A stretch of DNA of 64,000 bases. It comes from Taenia hydatigena. Its lineage: Eukaryota > Platyhelminthes > Cestoda > Cyclophyllidea > Taeniidae. The translations under genes and the position numbers were made by a program. The DNA lies in the NCBI GenBank assembly GCA_036345935.2, contig JADWOT020000008.1, positions 3,885,114 to 3,949,113 on the forward strand, in the 5' to 3' direction. Within the stretch, counting starts at the first letter, position 1; each line of letters begins with the position of its first letter. Below, piece by piece: positions 1 to 10,600 of the stretch. Under the pieces are notes generated by a model. The model had not been told where the DNA came from, did not search any database, and was given only the letters and a program-made list of their open reading frames with translations.

Positions 1-235
1 CAAGTGACGTACTGTAGCATGGCGGCGAAAAAGCGCGTAAAGGACGCACGAAAGGAGGATTCGGAGGCCGCAGAGGTGACTGAGGCCAAGAGAATGTTCT
101 CATTGACCCCTGAAATGGTCTCACTTGGTCCACTGGAACAGCAACTGATGTCCACGGCGGTGGTCGTTGAGGTAACTGGTGCGAAGAAGAAACACTGCCA
201 GAGGGTCCCGTGGTTACATTACTGCTGCCAATTAC
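1..235 (-). pseudogene. Decayed partial copy (A) of LPT-like exon 22
   Basis: This stretch aligns by eye, in the same orientation, with 7640-7815, which is exon 22 of the LPT-like gene on the minus strand. The copying shows best in the antisense frame. Both regions encode an antisense run with the pattern ED.E.AE..EA.R followed by LMST and a KK.H.Q motif. The copy is cut by the window edge. No flanking splice sites or continuation into exon 21 were found, so I read it as a truncated relic. Nothing recognisable lies between it and copy B (about 236-430). Confidence 0.6.
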
Positions 236-429
236 CTATAAAAAAAAGAAAAATACTCCGAAAGAGATCAATTCAACGCGCAGGTAGTGCAAGAGTTACG
301 CGTGCCGACATGGAATAGGCGAATAGATGAAGCGATTCCCAAAATAACTTTAGAAGAACCTAAACTTCGCAAGAAGTACCGATTCAGCCAAGTAGAGGTT
401 AAATTATGCTATTCGTGACATCTCTAGCA

Positions 430-1700
430 CTACAATTTTAGCTACCAATAGAAATGATAAAAGAGTCGTTGACTGTTCAGGAATGGATACCCGAGGTGTG
501 CTCGCAAAAGTGGGGTCGTGGTAACGATGATGGGAGTAAAACGTCTCTTGAACATAAACGGATCGCGGAGGCATATGGCGAGGAAAATTTCCACTCATAA
601 ATTCACTAGGTCTAAAACTGGAGAATAACGACGGGGAGGGCTGGGAAGGAAAAATAGACGGGGGATACGAAAACTGTGGAGGCAACTGGGGTTGAATGTG
701 TGCACTCTGTGGCCCCTGAGCTTCGGTCGACTGGACGTCTGGCACATTAGTTGACGACGACAAGGACTGTGTTTGAATTGACTGATGCAAAGAAGGAACA
801 TTCCCAGAGGTCTCCATAGAGGCATTAACGCTATCATTCGCGGCTGACGGGTTGGATACAGGTATCTGGAAAGCAATTTTACCAGTTACACCAAAATTTC
901 CACTTTTCCGCAGAGCATGTCAAGCATTTAAACGTGCTAATATGGAAGATGCGAAGTGAAAGACAAAGGGAAAACTTGAAACTCAGACCTACCATAACCG
1001 TAAAGCTTTGAGCGGTTTCATCAGAGCTCTGATCTGCACGATAAGTAGGTGTCTTCACGAGCAATGATCGACGAGTGACCAGTGATGGAGATGAGTTATG
1101 AGCTGGGGTCAAGGTAGGAGAGCGGAGTGGTTGGGTAGAACTGGTGCATCAACACGAGGTTATCTTAATCTGCTGTTTGAACCACGACCATCACCAGGAG
1201 TCGAACCGGCAGTGCTCGCAAAAAGGCAGCAGGGAGGGAAGGATGGAGAAGCATGCGACATCGCACCACCTCCTGTGTGGCGAGAAATGGATGAACCATC
1301 AGCTGTGGGATGATTGAACGCCACCTCCAACACTGTCACCAATGCTGCTGCCGCCACTGCGAGGTGAAAGGGCGTTTGAGGTGGCCCGAAAATGTGTTGT
1401 ATTTGCACGTACCTGTTTCTACCACAATGTTACTCTTACTATGAATATCACCAAGAAGATGTTTACTGGAGCCTCCGCCACCGCTACTAGCCATACTCTC
1501 GCCATTACCAAAGGCACCCTGTAGACGTTCTGCACCGGGAGTCATTTGTGTGGATGGAGGGCGGAGAGTGGTGGGAATCGTCACTTCAGAGACCATATCG
1601 ACTGGTCGTTTGATCCTCATGTTCACTATCTTAATATAGGAACCAATGTGGGAAACAGGCTAGTGTGGATACAATGTCAAGCCGCGAAAGAGAATTCTAA
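430..1700 (-). pseudogene. Decayed partial copy (B) of LPT-like exons 20-22
   Basis: Three blocks correspond in order to exons 20, 21 and 22 of the LPT-like gene. Block 20' is at about 1480-1626 and shares KRPV.M and SS.Q..PGA. Block 21' is 993-1418 and shares HFRA.SN.LSPR and [11 protein letters not shown]. Block 22' is about 440-865 and shares METSG, H.S.Q and QPSPSL. Splice sites for 21' and 22' survive: acceptors at 1419-1420 and 866-867, donor at 991-992. About 70 bp of the parental intron 19 (near 9050-9130) is also recognisable at 1620-1690, so this was a DNA-level duplication and not retroposition. It is broken in three ways. The HMG-box part of exon 20 and its donor are deleted. The exon 20 acceptor is gone. 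A deletion in block 21' shifts the frame and brings in a TGA. Confidence 0.75.
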
Positions 1701-2461
1701 CGAATTAATCTGAGTAGATATTCACTCCACATTTTCCACATAAACCACAACGAAGTCTCTTAGGTGATTGCGTTGACACTTAAGCACATCACTTCGCAGG
1801 GTCCACAGCATTGAAGCAAAAGCATAATAGCCACTACAGTTCGGGAATGAACTGGTATATTACGCGGTCTTCTCCAGCAAAAAAGATATTTGAACAAGTG
1901 TTTATAATCCTTATTCGACTGCATAGTAAAATAGTGGCAGGAGATGAGACTTTATTATTATAATTCTTGGCAAGTAATTAGTTGTGAATGCTGAAACGTA
2001 GAAAACCACTTTATGCTGACCTGAACAGCATACAGGAGATTGAAAGAAGCTCTTTACGAGATAACATTAGAGTTAGCTTGAAATGCGCATACGACAGAGA
2101 ATAGCATGTTTTCGAATGCGTTCTTCCTAACCGTAATGTTGTGATACATTGACACTTAAAGCCGTGGCAAAGGAGAACGCAACAGCTTACAGTTAGGTGC
2201 AAATTTGTACCAGCTAATTAAGTGATGTTTTTGTTTAAGGCTGATGGTAGAATTATTAATATGCGTTTGAGATAATAATAAGCGTTTGCATGCTCAGGAA
2301 CGCCACTGTTAATGAGTTAGGCACTTTTCGGGTATTTATTGTGCATCCTTCCCAAACACACCAAATTGCGTTTGTCGGTATGCGTTTGCACAGATATGCT
2401 CATACATAGTGCCCTGATTCCACGATCAGGGTTGGAGAAGCCACATTAGCATAACAGAAAG
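1701..2461. other. Gene-free stretch
   Basis: No coding exon, RNA gene or repeat could be supported here. Faint similarity to intron 19 of the LPT-like gene may continue to about 1790. The stretch ends at the left target-site duplication (GCTAC, 2462-2466) of the TRIM element. Confidence 0.5.
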
Positions 2462-2466
2462 GCTAC

Positions 2467-2652
2467 TGTAGCGTCCTGAGGCTCCCTTGAGGACAACAGA
2501 AGGCAAGATGCTAGGTTAGAATATATATATTCACCGGACAGAGGGAAAAAGACTGTTGGCATGGCCCGGAGGTCAGCCCACGCAGCTAGAGCAGTACGGC
2601 CACCTCTGTCACCTTGACAGAAACCGGCAGTTCCAACAAACAAAGTACTACG
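2467..2652 (-). repeat. 3' LTR of the TRIM at 2467-3374
   Basis: This 186-bp copy of the LTR follows the polypurine tract. Its outer end reads CTACA next to the GCTAC target duplication. Its inner end reads CGTAG instead of TGTAG, a single change from the other LTR. Confidence 0.9.
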
Positions 2653-3182
2653 TAGCCCCTCTCCTCTTTCGAGCGTCGTTCCCAACGCGCCTCTCGGTAC
2701 ATCTCTCGCGTTAGCCATCACAGCATGCTCAGTGCTGCAAGAAGCACCCACGAGCTAACCATGCCACTCGCCGACATTCGACGCAATTGAGGCGATGCTT
2801 CACACCAACGTCAGTGATCCCTCTTGACAGTGCATTGCACTTCGAGTTTCGTTTGGCTTGGAAACAAAGTCCAGAATAAGTGGTTCTGCCGACCATCAGT
2901 ATCTCCGTAGAAGGGAGGCGATAGCACGCCGATCTCCTTAAGCAAGTATGTTAGGGGTAATCTTCGAAACGAAACTTTCCAGGTGGTCCATGGCTAGTGT
3001 AGCTTCAGTTGTTGATAGCTTTCTTGTAGAACACGGAGAAGGGGTAGATGCCGGAGGTGGACGTGGTTCGTGGACCATCGATAGCACATGCACTTCTTTC
3101 GCACCGCTGCAAGATGCCACAGGCGGTAGAGATCGGGATAAAAAAACCCTATAGAGAGAAGTTCGCTTTCCGCTGCCATCAA

Positions 3183-3374
3183 TGTAGCGTCCCGAGGCTC
3201 CCTTGAGGACAAAAGAAGGCAGAATGCTAGGGTAGAATATATATATATATATTCAACGGACAGAGGGAAATAGGCTGCTGGCATGCCCTGGAGGCCAGCC
3301 CACGCAGCTAGGGCAGTACGACCACCTCTTTGACCTTGGCGGAAACCGGCAGTTCTAGCGAACAAAGTCCTACA
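3183..3374 (-). repeat. 5' LTR of the TRIM at 2467-3374
   Basis: This 192-bp repeat runs from TGTAG at 3374 to CTACA at 3183 (minus strand). It contains a short TA run (about 3238-3252) and the conserved core GGCTGGCCTCC..GCATGCCAGCAGCC. It matches the 3' LTR at 2467-2652 closely, but the two differ at several sites, so the insertion is not brand new. Confidence 0.9.
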
Positions 3375-3379
3375 GCTAC

Positions 3380-4609
3380 AACTTTCAAACAGAGGATCTG
3401 AGTGCCTACTGACTTGGGAGGAAGCCGTGGTTGCGGAGACCCTAGCATCCGCAAAATTCAGCAAATTCCTAGCCATCATTACGATAATCCATTGACATCG
3501 TCCATCATAAACCAGTGTATGCGTTAATAATCCTATGGACTAGCCACACAAGTGTTTGGATTTCCTGACAGTTGAGAAAGCCTTCCATCCTGGTGTCCTC
3601 GACGTCTCAAACCTATTCGATTGTAAACCGTATTGGTTAATACTTGCGGTTGGACCTCCAACCGTTCCTCTCCGGACGATGCCTACAAGTAGAGGCATTT
3701 AGCCAAAGTTCAGGTTTTTTATTAGTTTTGCGGCTCTACATCTACCTGCATATCTGACTTCCAACCAACTAGTACAGGACTGGATGTCGAGGTATCGCGG
3801 GTTCAATTAAATGACACCTACATAGGCGTGCCATCGTCAGCTCCGCAACAAAATTCTCCGCACCGTTTACGATTCCTATTGCTCGGTTTAGTTGCCTATG
3901 GCACGAGATGGGAGTAATCGCTTTAGGTAGACATCATTTCCACCACGTCAAGGTGCAGTGTCCAGTTGTCTAAGTTCTTTACCGAACCTTCTTTGAACTC
4001 GAAGGAAATCACAGTAGTGCGACAGAAAGCATTCCACTCATAAGAAGAAGGACGCGGGATCCAATGGCATAAACCGAGGGTTACGTCGACAAGAGGTCGT
4101 CAGCTCCGTCAAGACTCAATTATCCGTGTAGTCAACCAAAGACAATCACCTCGGCTGGACCCTCTGTGCACATATTTATCAAGCACTCAAATAATTACCA
4201 ACCTACCATCACCAAGTCTTCATACTTTAAAAAGTCAGAGATTGAAGCAACTCCAGCGTTACAGCGACCTGCACACGTCCAACGCTCAATATTACCAAAT
4301 CCATGACCCCGCTCAAGCACAAAATCCTATTCTAATGTGTAAATGACCCAAACACGGCAGCAAAACTAATGCAATTCGATCAAAGGTAGCCTTAACACCG
4401 AACACACACAAGGCCAACCACGCTAACTTCTTTCACTTTGCCTCGAGTCCGAATTGCAACGAACATTCACGCAGTAGTTGACAAAGGTAACACACAAGTT
4501 TGTATTGTACAATCGATACCAACATAGTAGTTGAAGTTAACTACACAATGCGAGAGCGTAAGCACAATGCAGACGCCTGAATAAGCAGTGCTGCCACCAA
4601 CACGCCGAA
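3380..4609. other. Downstream region of the LPT-like gene; no gene seen
   Basis: No exon longer than about 60 codons is open on either strand and no splice-consistent continuation was found. It should hold the 3' UTR of the LPT-like gene. The only AATAAA on the minus strand that I noticed is at 3718-3723, about 0.9 kb beyond the stop, so the polyadenylation site is not settled. Confidence 0.4.
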
Positions 4610-7600
4610 TCACTGCATACTTCCAAGATGAGAATGCTGATCTACAAAGGAAGATATGGACAATGTGAAAAGTGGTTCATCCTGTGCATAAAGGTCATGC
4701 CCCTTCCAATCGATAAGACCCACGACTCACCTTCGCCACGGCTCATGTGTCCTCCAGAGTCAGGATGAGGCAGCGGTGGTGGTGGTGGTGGCGGTTGTCG
4801 TGGGGGATGACCTGGATAGGACGATTGGGGAGGCACGCTGTAGGGATTGTACTGTGGAGTCTGTGCAGGCATGTACGATTGCCTTTGTTGGGGCGGTGCT
4901 TGATCATAGAGACTGGAGGGATGTACTGGGACAGACTGCTGATAGTCAACTCTGCCGGCAGCAGCAGGGGGAGGAGAAGCACTCACAGTGTTGGGCATGG
5001 GCTGACGCACTCTCGAATATGACGGAGACATAAAACTAACACTATAACGCGTTGGCTGACTCTCCGATATCAAATACTGTGCCGGACAGTCAGAATAACT
5101 ACCAACACCCCCGCTACCGCCGCTGACTACTTCGGTATCGCCCGAGTAACAACCACCAGTGGAAGCCGGCTCAGTGCCCACATTGGTCGATCCATCGTCT
5201 TGATGCGACTTGGACAAAGTCTGCGGAGCAACTGGTGTCAATGGAGACTTGTGGTGCGCTTGCGACGCAAAGAACTGTTGCGGTGGCTTAGGCTGTGGTG
5301 TCTGTTGATGCACTTCGGCTGGAGATTGTGAAGGGTGATATTGATGGTCCGTTTCGAATTGTGCTTGACCTACACAGCGTGACATCAAATGCACGCCAAC
5401 TCATAAGACCGAATTCGATGTAAAATTGATGTATTATCTGATGCTACTTACCCATGGGATGAGACATCATTTGCTCCTGACGTTGCTGCTGCATTCGAGG
5501 CGCGTATACCATCGATGGTGGTAGTGGCGGCGGAGCTGACATTTCTGCGGTCACCTCCATCGAATGCTGTTGCTGTTGCGGCTGCTGTGGAATGAAACGC
5601 GGCCGATCTTTGCTTGCACCAGCACCTACTACCCGACTGAAGATGACGGGTGGTTCAAAGCCCGCCTCTTCCATGCCGGAGGATGGTGTTGTAATCGTAG
5701 CGGAAGAGGATTTGACCGAAGTCGACGGTTGTGACTGTGCTTGAGCCTGAAGAGTAAGGTATGCATTTCGTTGCTACAATGATAGAATGGTAGTAGATAA
5801 CCAGTTCTGTGAAGGAACAGTACAGAAGTGATCAAACAAAGACTCACATACGATGACTCCACGATGGACGAAGTAGATGTGGCAAGTTGATAGGGTGGAG
5901 GGGGAGGGTGAGGTGGAGCCTCCTGATGATGACTCACAGACGTCGACGTAGGAGGAAGAACAGGGGGTGAAGAGAGAGACGGTGGCACCGAAGAGCTGGA
6001 AGGCGAGGTCACCACCGGGGGCGAAGTTGAGATTGCAGGCGATTGAACAACACTGTTAGTAGCACTGCTACCACGCGGAGTCATCTGTTGTTGCATCGCA
6101 AAGCCTGACTCAAAGGAGGGAGAGACTCGGGCAAACCCACTGGAAGAGTGTTGTTGCTGGGGTGGTGGAGAGCCTGGGAAAAAGACATTGCCGCTGCTTG
6201 TGGAAGTCGATAGAGGCGGTTGAGGTGCGGAGTGGGACGCACGAATTTGCTGTCGCGGGTAGGAGTATGGCGAACTCGCGAGTGAGTAGATTTGCTGCTG
6301 TTTTTGTTGCTGTTGCTGCTGCTGCTGCTGTTGGTGCAAATGCTGCCAATAGGAAAGATGGTGAATGCAACCTTGACCAAGTATAGGCCACAACTTGATG
6401 AAACGATTGATATTTCAATACTGAGGAAGAAAGCAGTACTTTAACCAAACTCGTATTTTATTGAAGAAATTCTAAAATCAACTGCGAACCACCTGCTGCT
6501 GTGGTTGTTGAGCCTGAGGTTGTTGTGGCGGTGTTGGCAGGGGCTGTTGTTGGTAGGATGTAGTAGGCGAGCTACTCGTTATCAGTTCTTGTTGTTGTTG
6601 CTGCTGACGTTGCTGCTCCGCTTGCTGTTGCTGAGCTGCAGCAGCCATCTTTCTTTGATTCACCTTCTTTGCAAGGATTTCGCGAAGCCTCTGACGCTCT
6701 TTATCACCCGGCGATAAGCCCGCCGATTGTGAATTTGGCGGAAGTGGCGGTAGTGCTTGAGATTGTGAGATCACAGGTGCTGATGAATGCGGTGCAACAT
6801 GAACTCCACCATAGTGCTGCGGCATCGGTGTTGGCGGCTACAAAAACGGGGAAATAAGCCAAAGGGTGTTACACGAAACGAAGCGATACCCATAGCTAGA
6901 AAATGCCAGCCAAAAAGAGGTTCAATGTTTAAGCTATACCTGCTGCATCATTGGCATAGGCCCATAGGAAGGGGCTACAGACCGCGGAGATGACATGAAA
7001 TGCTGTTGTTGGAAGTGATGGTGATGCACCATCTCCTGTTGCTGCTGTTGCCTCTGTTGGTATAGAAGATGCTGCTGATGTTGCTGTGCGGTAGGAGCAG
7101 GAGATACAGGGGAGGGATGACCACCAGGTGACCAGCGCGAGTGCTGATGTGATGAAGGTAGGGACGATGTGACCCCCGCAAAGCCCGAAGGCGGCCACGT
7201 TGGTGGTGGTGGCGGAGGGGGCGGAGGGGGTGGTGGTGGCGGCAAGTAAGCTCCCTGTTGCTGAGCCGGAGTCGACGGCGGCTGTATGAGCTAGCGATTA
7301 ACAGGTGAATTTTAGCTCTTGCGGAAAGTTCAAAACAGCCAAGGACAAAGGTTAAAATATAACGTTGATTAAGTCAATATGACTTCGGTTTTCAGGCCCT
7401 TAACCACTTCTAGCTATGACGGTTAAGGAAGTTGAAAGTACCATTGGCTGCTCAGGAGTAGATGCCAGGGGTGTGTTTGCAGAGGTGAGCATCTGGTGCT
7501 GATAGGGTGAAGAAGACGACATCGCAGCAGGCGAGGAAGGCTCTGCAGTGTGAGAAGGTGGTGGCGGAAGAGAGGTGGGTCCACCTCTCCGCACACTTCC

Positions 7601-10600
7601 ACCAAGCAAAGAACTGGGAGATAGTGAAGGGGAGGGCTGGGAAGCAGAAACAGAAGGAGGATCCCGAGCCTGCAGAGATGGTTGAGGCAGAAAGAGTGTA
7701 CTCGGTGGCCCCTGCGTTTCTGTCGCCTGATCCTCTGGTACAGCGGCTGATGTCAACGAAGATGGCCTTTGAACCGACTGATGTGAAGAAGCAACACCCC
7801 CAGAAGTCTCCATAGCAGCATGAATGCTACCACCTACTTCCAAGGGATGGGATGTCGGGGCCTGGAAGGATTCCAAGAGTTACAAATAATAAGTCCGGCT
7901 CTACATGGTGGCATAAAAAAGTGTGAATTTGATGGATAAAGAACTATGAAGAGTCAAGTTTACCATGGCCACAGAGTTTTGATCGGTTTCACCAGCACAT
8001 TGATCAGCAGGATAAGTTGATGTCTTTGGGAGCGCCGATTGACGTATTACCTGCGATGAGGGTGAGAGATGTGATTGAGTCGGAGTAGGAGGAGGAAGAG
8101 TTTGTCCTTGCATCAGCTGATGGTGTGGAGAGGGACGCGCCGGATGCTGGAACGGCTGCGAGTGACGCAGAGACGTGGGCGATTGAGCGTAGTTAGGCAG
8201 GATTGGTGTACCACCATGAGGCTGCTCTAAACTACTAGTGCTAGAGCTACGACCACCACCAGGAGTCGAACCAGCAGTGCTCGCAGGAAGACAGCTGGGA
8301 GGGAAGGAGGGCGAAGCATGCGACATTGCACCACTTCCTGATGTGTGACAAGGAATGGGTGCACCCATGGATGCTGCACCTCCACTTGTTGGCATCATCG
8401 CATGCTGCGCGTGGCTGTGGCATGAATGAACACCACCTCCAACACTACCGCTACTGCTGCTGCCGCCACCGCCGGCGCGAGGTGAAAGAGAGTTCGAATT
8501 AGCCCGAAAATGTGTTTTATTGGCACGCGCCTGATTCTACAACAAACATTCGCAGTAGGCATACCAAAATACTACTTTCATTGGGAGTACTACCGAGACG
8601 TTTGCTGAAACTCTTACCACGAACCGTGAGCGGTTTTCTGAAGGCAAGCGACGCCACAGCTTTTGAATTTCACGAGCTCTTGTACGAGGATCGGGGCATT
8701 GGGTTTTCAGCTCCGGATGGACAGTATTAGCATAGAGGACCGGCGCAATAGTCGACCTATCACCGAGCCGTTCTTCGTCCTCCCACTTCTCGTAGTTCAC
8801 ACGCCGATTGACCGACCCAACGGCACCACTGCCGCCACTACTAGTCATACTATCGCCACCACCAGCTACGCCCTCCAGACAACCTGCACCAGGAGCCATT
8901 TGTGCGGATGGAGAGGAGAGCATGGAAGGAGTCATTCCTTCAGAGACCACCGGCTGCCCGCCCCCACCACCTAACTGCATCTCGACTGGTCGTTTGGGGC
9001 TCATGTCTGCAATAACAAAAAACTCAGTAAAAGCATTCATACAATATTTCATTCACTATCTTAATCCATGAACCATCGAGGGGAAACAGATTTGCGTGGA
9101 TACAATATCAAGTCGCGACAGGGAACTCGAAAAAATGTGAAAACAAACAACCCTCGTTTAACACATTAACCTGCTTCAAAGAGATCATGCTTGACGCTTT
9201 TTGAAATTAGCCACCTCTAGTTGACGAACAACCAGATGTGAACAAAGGAATCGATAGGAAGCAACAATCGACGATAGATTTTGCTTTCATGCAGAAGCTA
9301 ATCCACCACACCTGTATGTCACATAAACGCACAAACATGAGACAGAGTTGATCAATCAATCAAAGGGCGTGGCTTAGTGATGGCGGTAAGTCAAGTTATC
9401 AAACGAAAATGCTAACGGTAATAGGTGAAAAGCAAATGCATACCCTGCCGCAGCATCGTTTTAAGTTGCTGATTCAGCAGTAGTCCACTTTCAGAGCCCA
9501 TCTGTGCTGGGTCGTATGAGACAGGAAGTGGAGACTGTCGCGATTTTAGGGAAATCGCCCCTGATCCACTTGACTGTGGCACAAGGCTTGGAGACATTCC
9601 TCGATACACCGTTGCCGCCTGGAATCTCTGTTGTTGTTGTTGTTGTTGGCTTGTGGTCATGTAAGGCGTTTGCGATTGGAATTGAGCATATCTTTGTGGC
9701 AGAGGTTGCCTCCATCCCACAGGTGGCCTCGATCCTGGATAAGGTGGGGGCGGGGGTGGCTGTGGCACACCGGGATCTACTATAGCTCCAGAATAACTTT
9801 GTTGCTGTTGTAGGTAGAACTGTGTGCGTTGTTGCTGCTGTTGCTGTTGGGGCAGCATTCCTCGTGGAGGATACTGAGGGGTGCGAGACGGATAATTTGG
9901 AATCACAGACTGGCTATCACTCTGAAGAGGGAAGGGAGATGGTGCAGAGACCTGAGTCGGCATCGGCTCCGCCTTGGAAAGTGGGCCAGGCTGTGGCGTT
10001 GGTGGTGGCGATGTACCCTCGGAGGGGAGACCAACACTGCCACTGCTTCCACCACCGCCAGTGGTTTCGAATTCAATCAACTGCGACTCAATGTCTAGGG
10101 CGCTCAATTCCGGCAGAAGTTGGGATTCTGGTTGGGGTTGCTGCACCGGTGCAAGCGAGGTCGAATTGACAGACTGCTGATTTGATGCCTGCTGCATATC
10201 CTGCGACCTTGGTGAGGAGATAGCCTGACTTTCATCAGAGAAAAACGATCGACTTTGTAACTGCTGTTGTTGATAGCTTACTTCCGAAATTGACTGAAAA
10301 AAGTGAAACGAAACAAGAGTCAGTCAATAAAGGACAGTGTCCCTAACACGGTATACGCATATTGCTGAAAAAACATACCCTAGGTGGCAAGTCAGCGCTG
10401 GATTTCTGATCCGATGCGGCAACAAATTGTTGAGAATGCTGTTGTGGTTGATCAGTAAAAACATTCATCGACAGTGAACTCTGCGAAACGGGAAGACGTT
10501 GTTTTAACGCCGATGACTCGTTGTATGTAAGACCACCAGTAACTGAAGCACTCGAGGACACGGAAGCAGACCGTGTGGCTTCCGAAGTGCCAGCAAAGTT

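Larger units (their letters stand above)
2467..3374 (-). mobile_element. Full-length TRIM (non-autonomous LTR retrotransposon)
   Basis: Two direct repeats that begin TGTAG and end CTACA on the minus strand bound a 530-bp internal segment. The 5' LTR is 3183-3374 and the 3' LTR is 2467-2652. Directly inside the 5' LTR, at 3163-3182, is a TGRTGGCAGCGGAAAGC stretch that fits a tRNA primer-binding site. Directly before the 3' LTR is a polypurine tract (about 2655-2670, AAAGAGGAGAGGGG on the minus strand). The element is flanked by a perfect 5-bp target-site duplication, GCTAC at 2462-2466 and 3375-3379. No gag-pol coding capacity is present, so it must be moved by enzymes from another element. 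At ~0.9 kb with ~190-bp LTRs it fits the TRIM class known from taeniid tapeworms. The family assignment is from memory; the structure is read directly. Confidence 0.92.

Noticed and set aside
7507..7815. Plus-strand 102-codon ORF, similar to the plus-strand ORF at 4-318
   Set aside because: Both are antisense to LPT-like exon 22 and its copy A. The similarity reflects the duplication, not a plus-strand gene.
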